The notes beneath the pieces were generated by a model. The model was not told where the DNA came from. It made no database searches and saw only the letters and a list, made by a program, of their open reading frames with translations. Position numbers and translations under genes: made by a program. Source: Deinococcus metallilatus (lineage in GTDB: Bacteria > Deinococcota > Deinococci > Deinococcales > Deinococcaceae). From it: a stretch of DNA of 37,500 nt. The number at the start of each line of letters is the position of its first letter. Position 1 is the stretch's first letter. The stretch covers positions 605,001 through 642,500 of the forward strand of contig NZ_CP038512.1 in assembly GCF_004758605.1 (NCBI RefSeq), read 5' to 3'. Shown piece after piece: positions 1-16,813 of the stretch.

Positions 1-8
1 AGCCCTCA

Positions 9-37
9 TTGACACCCCGCCCCGCCTCTCCTAAGAT
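9..37 (+). promoter_or_regulatory. Promoter of the tRNA-His/tRNA-Leu unit
   Basis: A perfect -35 box TTGACA (9-14) is followed after exactly 17 bases by TAAGAT (32-37). It ends 24 bases before the tRNA-His gene. This is the best sigma-70-type match in the window, as expected for a stable RNA promoter. Confidence 0.85.
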
Positions 38-61
38 GTGTGGGCCTGCGAAGGCGAGTGT

Positions 62-139
<78 letters not shown>

Positions 140-183
140 GGTTTTCTCCGGTTGCCACATGCGGGCAGCCGGAGTTTTCTCTT

Positions 184-271
<88 letters not shown>

Positions 272-294
272 GAGTCTCGCACCGGCAACAAACG

Positions 295-330
295 GCGCGG
301 CCCCTGGGAAACCGGCGGGCCGCGCTTGTT
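295..330 (+). terminator. Intrinsic terminator of the tRNA unit
   Basis: GCGCGGCCC (295-303) pairs perfectly with GGGCCGCGC (317-325). The stem continues inward as CTGG/CCGG (one T-G wobble) closed by a GAAA tetraloop, and TTGTT follows. The inner CCCTGGGAAACCGG module recurs in the terminator at 5093-5117. Confidence 0.7.
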
Positions 331-363
331 CTGCCGGTGTCGCACCCCGGGCGCCCGAGGCAC

Positions 364-369
364 TATGAT
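364..369 (+). promoter_or_regulatory. -10 box of tig
   Basis: TATGAT lies in otherwise GC-rich DNA 134 bases before the trigger factor start. No convincing -35 is visible 16-18 bases upstream. A leader of about 125 bases is implied, without an obvious stable fold. Confidence 0.4.
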
Positions 370-503
370 ACGCGGCGGCATGTCGCGCGCCCCCGGCCCA
401 CGTCCGGGCAGGCGGGCGGGGCACGTGGCACAGGCACACAGAACGGAGCGGCCCCACTGCGCCCCTACGGGTGCCGGGTGGTGGCAGGCAAGATGGGAGA
501 CGT

Positions 504-1862
<1,359 letters not shown>

Positions 1863-1879
1863 CCTCCGCAAAAGTCCAA

Positions 1880-1920
1880 GGCGAGGGGGCGCGTCCGGTG
1901 GGAGGCGTCCCCTCGCCCTT
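1880..1920 (+). terminator. Terminator after tig
   Basis: GGCGAGGGG (1880-1888) pairs perfectly with CCCCTCGCC (1909-1917), with three further inner pairs including one wobble. CTTTGCC follows. It separates tig from the fab cluster. Confidence 0.6.
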
Positions 1921-1956
1921 TGCCCATGTCCCACCTTGAACCTTGTACCGAATTCA

Positions 1957-1985
1957 TTGAACGGCTGTTCAAAGAATGCTAGCGT
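1957..1985 (+). promoter_or_regulatory. fabH promoter with overlapping palindromic operator
   Basis: The -35-like TTGAAC (1957-1962) and -10 TAGCGT (1980-1985) are 17 bases apart. The -10 ends 6 bases before the fabH ATG, so the mRNA is probably leaderless. The -35 is also the left arm of the perfect palindrome TTGAACGGCTGTTCAA (1957-1972). A protein bound there would cover the -35 and half the spacer, so repression is the simple reading. The arms resemble sites of TetR-family fatty-acid regulators, but no regulator gene lies in the window. Confidence 0.65.
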
Positions 1986-1991
1986 TCCCGC

Positions 1992-3951
<1,960 letters not shown>

Positions 3952-3967
<16 letters not shown>

Positions 3968-4019
3968 GCTCTCAACAGTCAGCGAGAGCGGGAGTCTCGG
4001 CCTGCGCGGCTGAAAGCTG
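3952..4019. repeat. Nested inverted repeats between fabD and fabG
   Basis: CAGCTTTCAGC (3952-3962, running into the fabD stop) is the exact reverse complement of GCTGAAAGCTG (4009-4019). Inside lies a second pair, GCTCTC (3968-3973) and GAGAGC (3984-3989). The RNA could form a long two-part hairpin without a T tract. It may be a small dispersed intergenic repeat or an mRNA-stability element. The window holds no second copy to decide. Confidence 0.5.
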
Positions 4020-4041
4020 ACCGCTTCCCCAAAGGAGAACC

Positions 4042-4788
4042 ATGACCCAACCCCAGAAAATCGCCCTCGTGACCGGTTCCAGCCGGGGCCTGGGCCGCGC
4101 GATGGCCCTCGCCCTTGCCCGCGCGGGCTTCGGCGTGGCCGTGCATTACGGGCGCAACCAGGCGGAAGCCGAGAAGGTGGCGGGCGAGATTCGCGCCCTG
4201 GGTGTGCCCGCGCAGGTCTTCGGCGCCGACCTCACCGACCCCGCGAACGCCGGGACGCTGGTGGACACCGTCATCAAGGAGTTGGGCCGCCTGGACGTGC
4301 TGGTGAACAACGCCGGGATCACCCGCGATACCCTCGCCATCCGGATGAAGGACGACGACTGGAACGCGGTGCTGGACACCAATCTGACCAGCGCCTTCAC
4401 CGCCAGCCGCGCGGCCCTGAAGCACATGATGCGGGCGCGCTCGGGCCGCATCATCAACATCGCCAGCGTGGTCGGCTTGATGGGCAACCCCGGTCAGGCG
4501 AATTACGTCGCCAGCAAGGCGGGATTGATCGGCCTGACCAAGGCCCTCGCCAAGGAGTACGGGGCGCGCGGTATCACCGTGAACGCCATCGCGCCCGGCT
4601 TCATCGAGTCCGACATGACGGCGCAGCTTCCCGAAGACGTGCAGAAGGCTTACCTGGGAAGCATTCCCCTCGCCCGTTTCGGCCAGCCGGAGGAGGTCGC
4701 GGCGCTCGTTGCCTTCCTGGCGTCCGACGCCGCCGGGTATATCACCGGGCAGGTGATCGGCGTGGACGGCGGGCTTTATCCGCACTGA
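4042..4788 (+). CDS. fabG: 3-oxoacyl-ACP reductase
   Basis: The 248-residue short-chain dehydrogenase performs the first reduction of each elongation round, using NADPH on 3-oxoacyl-ACP. The cofactor loop TGSSRGLG lies at residues 11-18 and NNAG at 89-92. The catalytic set is Asn114, Ser142, Tyr155 and Lys159 (YVASK), and the C-terminus GGLYPH is typical of FabG. AAAGGAG ends a few bases before the ATG. It follows fabD in the cluster, which supports the ACP-linked role over other members of this large superfamily. The next promoter-like box lies only four bases past its stop. Confidence 0.94.
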   Translation: MTQPQKIALVTGSSRGLGRAMALALARAGFGVAVHYGRNQAEAEKVAGEIRALGVPAQVFGADLTDPANAGTLVDTVIKELGRLDVLVNNAGITRDTLAIRMKDDDWNAVLDTNLTSAFTASRAALKHMMRARSGRIINIASVVGLMGNPGQANYVASKAGLIGLTKALAKEYGARGITVNAIAPGFIESDMTAQLPEDVQKAYLGSIPLARFGQPEEVAALVAFLASDAAGYITGQVIGVDGGLYPH

Positions 4789-4791
4789 GGT

Positions 4792-4797
4792 TATACT
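4792..4797 (+). promoter_or_regulatory. -10 box of the small-peptide unit
   Basis: TATACT starts four bases after the fabG stop. The implied transcript would begin near 4804, carry a leader of about 105 bases, and end at the terminator at 5093-5117, about 310 bases in all. No clear -35 is visible, so this rests on the -10 alone. Confidence 0.4.
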
Positions 4798-4865
4798 GGG
4801 CTGTCCAGCAGGGACGGGCTGCATGACAGGGGGAAAAACCGAGAGGGGCCGTATCTGACGCGAAA

Positions 4866-4891
4866 GCGCCCGGAGCGGCAACTCCGGGCGC
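4866..4891 (+). promoter_or_regulatory. Leader hairpin before the 47-residue peptide gene
   Basis: GCGCCCGGAG (4866-4875) and CTCCGGGCGC (4882-4891) form a perfect 10-bp stem with loop CGGCAA. The Shine-Dalgarno AAAGGGGGTGG begins three bases after the stem. The hairpin is too far from any T tract to terminate, so a role in mRNA stability or translation control is more likely. Confidence 0.6.
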
Positions 4892-4909
4892 GGAAAGGGG
4901 GTGGATGCT

Positions 4910-5053
4910 ATGCGACTACCACGCAAGAAGCATCCTACCACGCGCGAGAAGCGGAGGAAAAGGCCCCTCAAGCCCGCTGAGATCATTGCGATCCTCAGCG
5001 CCCTTGCAGGCCTGCTCACCGCCTTGGCGCACCTGATTCAAGCCTTGAGATAA
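4910..5053 (+). CDS. Small basic membrane peptide, function unknown
   Basis: This 47-residue frame is supported by a strong ribosome site: AAAGGGGGTGG ends five bases before ATG. Residues 1-22 hold a dense run of Lys and Arg (such as [10 protein letters not shown]). Residues 24-46 form one hydrophobic helix, [20 protein letters not shown] and onward. A short cationic head with a single membrane helix is seen in small regulatory membrane peptides and in type I toxins, but I recognise no family. It has its own -10 box (4792-4797), a perfect leader hairpin (4866-4891) and a strong terminator (5093-5117), so it is a self-contained unit set inside the fab cluster. No antisense RNA promoter could be identified with confidence. 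Confidence 0.6.
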   Translation: MRLPRKKHPTTREKRRKRPLKPAEIIAILSALAGLLTALAHLIQALR

Positions 5054-5092
5054 GCCCTCTCGCTCCCCCCGCAGGCTGGACCTCGCTGGGCG

Positions 5093-5117
5093 CCCCCTGG
5101 GAAACCGGGGGGTTTTT
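5093..5117 (+). terminator. Strong intrinsic terminator
   Basis: CCCCCTGG (5093-5100) pairs with CCGGGGGG (5105-5112) around a GAAA tetraloop, with one T-G wobble, and TTTTT follows directly. It closes the small-peptide unit and isolates acpP from fabG. Confidence 0.85.
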
Positions 5118-5150
5118 GACGGAGTTTTTGACTTTGGACCCCGTTCAAAC

Positions 5151-5208
<58 letters not shown>

Positions 5209-5213
5209 TCAAC

Positions 5214-5444
<231 letters not shown>

Positions 5445-5460
5445 AGCCGAGCAAGGGCAA

Positions 5461-5520
5461 CAGAGCCGGAGGCCGGGCGGCGCGGGGGAAGGAACCCTGC
5501 ACCGTCCGGCTCTGCCGCTT
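5461..5520 (+). terminator. Attenuating hairpin between acpP and fabF
   Basis: CAGAGCCGGA (5461-5470) and TCCGGCTCTG (5505-5514) are perfect 10-base complements around a 34-base GC-rich loop. CCGCTTTCT follows. It is probably a partial terminator that lets some reading continue into fabF, since no strong promoter is visible between here and 5563. Confidence 0.5.
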
Positions 5521-5562
5521 TCTGCCGCCTTCGGGGGCGGGACGAGGAGGGAAGGGGCCAGC

Positions 5563-6807
<1,245 letters not shown>

Positions 6808-6885
6808 GGCGGGCAGTTCCGGGGCGGGACGGGCGGCGTGACCGGCGCCCCTGTTCCGCCCGCGTCATTTGGCGGCAACGCCGTC

Positions 6886-6894
6886 TGCTACGCT
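6886..6894 (+). promoter_or_regulatory. Extended -10 promoter of ppk
   Basis: TGCTACGCT fits the extended -10 form TGnTANNNT. It lies 64 bases before the chosen GTG start and needs no strong -35. It supports ppk being read separately from fabF. Confidence 0.45.
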
Positions 6895-6958
6895 CGGAGC
6901 AAGTCCCCCGCCCGCCTTTCATCACCTGACTCACGTTTCATCCTGCGAGGTCCCTACC

Positions 6959-9097
<2,139 letters not shown>

Positions 9098-9107
9098 CAT
9101 GAAGAAC

Positions 9108-9136
9108 GGGGATGGAGGCGCTGGGCCTGCATCCCC
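9108..9136 (+). terminator. Weak hairpin after ppk1
   Basis: GGGGATG (9108-9114) and CATCCCC (9130-9136) are complementary around a 15-base loop, with only GGTT after them. It lies just past the ppk stop and 18 bases from the end of the converging peptide gene, so it may limit read-through from either side. The missing T tract makes this weak. Confidence 0.35.
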
Positions 9137-9154
9137 GGTTCAAGGGAGGTTGTT

Positions 9155-9322
9155 TCAGCGGGTGCTGGAAGTGCTCGTCCCCAAAATGCCGTAATCGTTC
9201 GCTCCCTGGGGTGCAGGAGTTTGAGCACTCTTCAGGATGCCGTAGTCGTTCGCTCCCGCCTGAGCCAGCGAGAAACCGAACACTGCCAGGACCGCCAGCA
9301 CCTTCACGATTTTTTTGGGCAT
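9155..9322 (-). CDS. Small secreted peptide with duplicated GANDYGIL motif; candidate signal peptide
   Basis: This 55-residue product opens with MPKKIVK, then the hydrophobic core VLAVLAVFGFSLA and an AQA cleavage site (Ala20-Gln21-Ala22). It is therefore predicted to be exported by the Sec system and cut by signal peptidase I. The 33-residue mature part contains GANDYGIL twice (residues 23-30 and 40-47), joined by KSAQTPAPQ and ending in a Ser/Thr-rich tail. The two DNA copies differ mainly at third positions, which points to selection on the protein. It is divergent from the TPR/BTAD regulator, with 22 bp between starts and overlapping -10 boxes. TAGAAT ends 6 bases before its ATG, so the message is probably leaderless. 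A precursor of a signalling octapeptide sensed by the neighbour is the attractive inference. A small structural or antimicrobial peptide is the alternative. I recognise no family. Confidence 0.65.
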   Translation of the reverse strand: MPKKIVKVLAVLAVFGFSLAQAGANDYGILKSAQTPAPQGANDYGILGTSTSSTR

Positions 9323-9327
9323 GGGAG

Positions 9328-9334
9328 TATTCTA
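9328..9334. promoter_or_regulatory. Overlapping divergent promoters
   Basis: On the minus strand TAGAAT (9329-9334) stands 6 bases from the peptide ATG. On the plus strand TATTCT (9328-9333) stands 11 bases from the regulator ATG. The two -10 boxes share the same base pairs, so polymerase could occupy only one at a time. No strong -35 is visible for either. Mutually exclusive or activator-dependent expression would follow. Confidence 0.45.
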
Positions 9335-9344
9335 ACCCTAAGAA

Positions 9345-11237
9345 ATGACTCTTGACGTGGAGCGGCTCGCGGAGATCCAAGCACACTTCGATGCTGGACG
9401 GTATGACACGGTCATTGCGCGCCTCACCGCTCCTCCTCCCGTCACGAGGGAAGAGTGGCGGCTGCTTGGCATGGCTTCCATGGTGAGTGGACGGTTCTCA
9501 GAAGCCGAACTCCCGCTGATGCGCGCCAGCGAACTGGGAGACGCAGAGGCCCGGGTCGAGTTCGGGAATCTGCTGCGCCTCCAGGGCCGCTTTTCGGAGG
9601 CCATCCGCCACTTCGAGGCCATTACCCCGGAACTGACCGGAGAACTGGCCCTGCGGGCGCTGCGCTGGTGGGGGACGGCCGATTTTCAGGCGGGCCGAAT
9701 GGCCGAGGGGCTGGAACGCTGCGAACGTGCCTGGCGCGGCTACATGGCCCTGGGAGACGATGAGCGCATCGGCCGCGTGACCCAGACCGTGGCCCAGATG
9801 TTCGTGCAGATGGGCGATATGCCCCGGGCCCGGCATCTCTATGGCGAGGCCCTGCGGCTGCTTCCCACCGACAGCACGCCCGTTGCGCGGCTTTCCGCCC
9901 TCACGGGCCTGGCGAATATTCAGGTCCTGACCGGGGACTTCGCGGGTGCCCGCGCCACCCTCGCGCAGGGGTGGCAGATTCTGGAACACACCCATGCCCT
10001 CACGCCCCGCGCGTTCCTGCTGACCGTCGAGGCCGAACTTCATCACCTCACCGGAGATCAGGCGCTGCACCTGCGGACCCTTCAGGAACTGCGCGCCCTG
10101 GTGGAAACCACCCAGGACTTCGAGCTGCTGACGTGGACGGCGACTCGCCTGGCGGACCTGTACAGCCGTCAGGGCGAGCATGGGCGGGCGCTGGAAGCCC
10201 TGCTGGACCTGGCACCGGACGCCGCGCACCCCGCCGTGACCATGACGCGCGGCGTGCTGCTCAGGCGGCGGCAGCACCACGCGCAGGCGGCCGACTACCT
10301 GAACCGCGCGCTGGAGGCCCCGGGTCTGGGCGAAGGTCAGCGCGTCCGCGCCCTGCTGCATCTGGCCGAAGCCCAGGCGGCGCAAGGGGACGAGTCGGGG
10401 AGCCTGAGCACGTTCCGGGCGGCCCTCACGGCGCTGATCAGTGCCCGTGACCGGATGCTGTACCGCCCCGACCTTCAGGAACTCACCAATCTGGTGCAGC
10501 GTGCCCTGCTGGACCCGGACCTCGCGCCGGACATCCAACTGGTGCTGGAAAAGCTGGCCTTTCCCAGGATCGGGGACCGGGCGCCGACCGCCGCGCCCCT
10601 GCACCTGCGGGTCGCCACGCTGGGCCGCGCCGAGGTGGAACGCGGGGGCGAGCGGGTGAGCCTCAGCCTGGAAGGCAGCGTCCTCACGCTGGCCTACCTC
10701 GCGCTGAACCCGGGCCGGACGCGCCGCGAGCTGGAAGCGACCATCTACCCCGACCGCGACCCCAAGACCGCCGGGGACTACTTCCGGGCCGTGTTCCGCG
10801 AACTGCGCGTGCGTCTGGGGCCGGAAGTGCTGCACATGGAGGGCAGCCCCAAACAGCCGCGCTACCAGCTGGGGCCGGAGGTCCACGTGCAGCTCGACGT
10901 GACCGAACTGCGGGAGGCGCTGGAGTCGGGCGACCTGCCCCGCGCCCTGGCCCTGTACCGGGGCCCCTTCCTGCCGGGCCTGCGGATGGAGAGCGAGTGG
11001 GCCGACGAACTGCGCGAGGAACTGCGGGTGCTGCTCACGCTGGAGCTGCGCTCTCGCCTGAACCGCGCCCGCGAGGAGGGCGACCTGCGCCGCGCCCTGC
11101 TGTACGCCAACGAGTTCCTGCGCGTCGACCCCTACGACGTGGGGGTACTGGAAACCCGCGTGGAAATCGCCCGCCAGGTCGCCACCCCACAGGAACTCGC
11201 GCGCTACGTGGTCGAACTCCACCGCATGCGGGTGTGA
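9345..11237 (+). CDS. TPR-containing transcriptional regulator with SARP-type winged helix and BTAD
   Basis: The 630-residue protein lacks a signal peptide and is cytoplasmic. Residues 1-400 are a helical repeat region with TPR-like pairs, for example LLRLQGRFSEAIRHFE and ALTGLANIQVLTGDFAGARA. Residues 415-500 form a winged-helix DNA-binding domain of the OmpR/SARP type (LHLRVATLGRAEVERGGE onward, TRRELEATIYPD). Residues 505-625 match a bacterial transcriptional activator domain (ALESGDLPRALALYRGPFLPG, RVDPYDVGVLETR). The usual AfsR-type ATPase is absent, so ligand sensing would fall to the TPR region. TPR domains bind short peptides in the RRNPP regulators of Firmicutes. The divergent neighbour encodes a small exported peptide, which makes a ligand/sensor pair plausible though unproven. 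The start at 9345 has no Shine-Dalgarno. Confidence 0.85.
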   Translation: MTLDVERLAEIQAHFDAGRYDTVIARLTAPPPVTREEWRLLGMASMVSGRFSEAELPLMRASELGDAEARVEFGNLLRLQGRFSEAIRHFEAITPELTGELALRALRWWGTADFQAGRMAEGLERCERAWRGYMALGDDERIGRVTQTVAQMFVQMGDMPRARHLYGEALRLLPTDSTPVARLSALTGLANIQVLTGDFAGARATLAQGWQILEHTHALTPRAFLLTVEAELHHLTGDQALHLRTLQELRALVETTQDFELLTWTATRLADLYSRQGEHGRALEALLDLAPDAAHPAVTMTRGVLLRRRQHHAQAADYLNRALEAPGLGEGQRVRALLHLAEAQAAQGDESGSLSTFRAALTALISARDRMLYRPDLQELTNLVQRALLDPDLAPDIQLVLEKLAFPRIGDRAPTAAPLHLRVATLGRAEVERGGERVSLSLEGSVLTLAYLALNPGRTRRELEATIYPDRDPKTAGDYFRAVFRELRVRLGPEVLHMEGSPKQPRYQLGPEVHVQLDVTELREALESGDLPRALALYRGPFLPGLRMESEWADELREELRVLLTLELRSRLNRAREEGDLRRALLYANEFLRVDPYDVGVLETRVEIARQVATPQELARYVVELHRMRV

Positions 11238-11249
11238 GAAGGGGAGAAC

Positions 11250-11555
11250 GTGCCCCCCACCGAGCGCCCCTTCCTCACCCCCCCGAACCCCGATGGTGAG
11301 GCCCCCGGGGGAGCCGTCCCCACCGCCCTCTTCGACCTCGCCGTGAACCGCGCCGACGCTGCCCTCCGTGGCCTGCGTCCGGCTGACCCCACGCAGGCGC
11401 TCGCGGCCTGGCACGCCCGCACCCGCTTTGCCCGGCGGGTGCCGCTCGCCGCAGTGGCCGCCGCTCTCGCCCAGAAACCGGGGGAGGGCGGCGAGTGGCA
11501 CTGGGCGGGGGGACCGGGGGGCGGCTGGGTGGGGGGGAAGGCGCCTTTTCCGTAG
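11250..11555 (+). CDS. Hypothetical protein, 101 residues
   Basis: The GTG start lies 12 bases after the regulator stop, with AAGGGGAG just before it, so the two genes are probably one transcript. Third codon positions are almost all G or C, as in neighbouring genes. The product has a Pro-rich start, a likely helical middle (TALFDLAVNRADAALRGL and AWHARTRFARRVPL) and a Gly/Trp-rich end. No membrane segment or known motif is visible and I do not recognise it. Its place behind the regulator suggests a partner or target in the same circuit, but that is inference. The 3' end runs into a repeat-rich stretch. Confidence 0.55.
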   Translation: MPPTERPFLTPPNPDGEAPGGAVPTALFDLAVNRADAALRGLRPADPTQALAAWHARTRFARRVPLAAVAAALAQKPGEGGEWHWAGGPGGGWVGGKAPFP

Positions 11556-11556
11556 G

Positions 11557-11613
11557 GCTTGTGGCGTGTGGCCTGTGGCTTGTAGAAAAGAAGGTTTCTC
11601 TACAAGCCCCACG

Positions 11614-11619
<6 letters not shown>
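11557..11619. repeat. Repeat-rich hairpin region between convergent genes
   Basis: GGCTTGTAGA (11577-11586) and TCTACAAGCC (11599-11608) are perfect 10-base complements with a 12-base loop. They are surrounded by degenerate copies of GTGGCTTGTAG in both directions, and one forms the last codons and stop of pcp. It could serve as a bidirectional terminator. The pattern also resembles the small dispersed repeats of Deinococcus intergenic regions. Confidence 0.5.
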
Positions 11620-12249
<630 letters not shown>

Positions 12250-12255
12250 GGGGAG

Positions 12256-12320
12256 AGGATAGGGCGGGGGAGACAAAGCTGCCTCCCCGCGCAGTTTTCC
12301 CGGCCCGGCACGGGTATGCT
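12256..12320. promoter_or_regulatory. Divergent leaderless promoters of pcp and mutM
   Basis: For pcp, TATCCT (minus strand, 12256-12261) lies 6 bases from its ATG. For mutM, TATGCT (plus strand, 12315-12320) lies 6 bases from its GTG. Neither has a clear -35. Both genes have no Shine-Dalgarno, as fits leaderless messages. Confidence 0.55.
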
Positions 12321-12326
12321 CGCTCT

Positions 12327-13178
<852 letters not shown>

Positions 13179-13208
13179 TGATCCGCTCTCTGCGCGCCGG
13201 AGGTGCCC

Positions 13209-13853
<645 letters not shown>

Positions 13854-13856
13854 GGG

Positions 13857-13932
13857 GTGATGAGGGTTGAGCGATGAGTGATGAGGAACATCGGCGCGAG
13901 AGCGAACGCCCATGCTTCTGCCCCCTCATCAC
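13857..13932. repeat. Inverted repeat after pdxH
   Basis: GTGATGAGGG (13857-13866) and CCCTCATCAC (13923-13932) are perfect 10-base complements 56 bases apart. Inside are further GATGAG copies. No T tract follows. It may be a dispersed intergenic repeat or a weak terminator. The rest of the gap up to 14006 holds only the ribosome site AAGGAGG (13989-13995). Confidence 0.45.
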
Positions 13933-14006
13933 GCCACACCCATCCCTGAACCCGCAACTTCCCCGCCCCTCACCGCGTACCTGCTGACAAGGAGGACCGT
14001 CTGGAC

Positions 14007-14549
14007 ATGGACATCTATCTGCTGTGCCTGCTCGTGGGCGGCGGTCTGCTGGTGCTGTCGCTGCTGGGCGGGCATCACGGCGAACTGGGCCTGGGGGGGC
14101 ACGGCCTGGATCACGCCGCCGACACGGACCACCCCGATACGGGTGACCTCGCCTCCTGGCTCTCGCTGCGGTCGCTGGTGAGTTTCGCGGCCTTTTTCGG
14201 GCTGGCAGGTGTGGTGGGCGGCGCGGCGGGCCTGTCGGGGCTGGGGCGGCTGGTGGTCGCGCTGGTGACGGGGCTGGCGGTGGGAGGCTTTACCGCCTTC
14301 GCCTTCCGCCTGGCACGTTCGCGGGGTGAAGTGAGCGCGGCGGCGGGGCGGCTGGCGGGCCGCACGGGCAAGGTGCTGGTGCCGCCCGCCCCTGACCGGC
14401 CCGGCAAGGTGGCGCTGACGGTGGCCGGTCAGATCGAGCATCTTCTCGCGCGCAGCGACGACCCCCTGCATGCCGGGGACGCCGTGATCGTGATTGGTGT
14501 GGAGGCGGGCGTGCTGGACGTGAAGGCCTGGAACGGGCGGGAACTGTGA
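14007..14549 (+). CDS. NfeD-like membrane protein with C-terminal OB fold
   Basis: The 180-residue protein has membrane helices at about 3-21, 55-75 and 80-102. A soluble beta-rich domain (about 110-180, with AGRTGKVLVPP and DAVIVIGVEAGVLDVKAW) has the look of the NfeD OB fold. Residues 23-42 between the first two helices are rich in His and Asp (HHGELGLGGHG, DHAADTDH), which could bind metal. The flotillin gene follows 46 bases later, the standard NfeD/flotillin pairing seen in YuaF-YuaG of Bacillus. That pairing is the main support for the name. AAGGAGG precedes the ATG with a somewhat long 11-base gap. Confidence 0.8.
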   Translation: MDIYLLCLLVGGGLLVLSLLGGHHGELGLGGHGLDHAADTDHPDTGDLASWLSLRSLVSFAAFFGLAGVVGGAAGLSGLGRLVVALVTGLAVGGFTAFAFRLARSRGEVSAAAGRLAGRTGKVLVPPAPDRPGKVALTVAGQIEHLLARSDDPLHAGDAVIVIGVEAGVLDVKAWNGREL

Positions 14550-14595
14550 CTCTTCCCAGAAAGAAGAGACAGAACTTCCCGCGAAGGAGAGAACT

Positions 14596-16200
<1,605 letters not shown>

Positions 16201-16214
16201 CCCGGTCCTCCAGA

Positions 16215-16249
16215 CGGACGCCCCTCATCCCGGGCGTCCGCTATTTTTT
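16215..16249 (+). terminator. Strong intrinsic terminator after flotillin
   Basis: CGGACGCCC (16215-16223) pairs perfectly with GGGCGTCCG (16232-16240) around an 8-base loop, and TTTTTT (16244-16249) follows within three bases. Confidence 0.88.
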
Positions 16250-16326
16250 GGCGCGGCCTGCCTGGAAACCTGCCCCCGGGGTCCACTGTTGGATAGAGGT
16301 CAAAATTCCTGCGGCCCTGGTCCCCG

Positions 16327-16332
16327 TATTCT
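16327..16332 (+). promoter_or_regulatory. Leaderless -10 box of the Ohr gene
   Basis: TATTCT ends exactly 6 bases before the GTG start at 16339. No Shine-Dalgarno or clear -35 is present. Confidence 0.55.
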
Positions 16333-16338
16333 TTTCCT

Positions 16339-16758
<420 letters not shown>

Positions 16759-16801
16759 GCCTGTTCGCTTCTCCGGCGCTCCGGCCCCGGCTGGGGCGCG
16801 C

Positions 16802-16807
16802 TACGTT
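16802..16807 (+). promoter_or_regulatory. Leaderless -10 box of mqnB
   Basis: TACGTT ends 6 bases before the mqnB ATG. A GC-rich hairpin (GCCCC/GGGGC, about 16783-16797) lies just upstream, and its following T run overlaps this box. The same bases may therefore end the Ohr transcript. Confidence 0.5.
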
Positions 16808-16813
16808 TTTGCC

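Noticed and set aside
9170..9260. The two TCGTTCGCTCCC-type repeats as a short CRISPR or integration site
   Set aside because: There are only two copies, and they fall in frame inside a coherent signal-peptide gene where they encode the same octapeptide.
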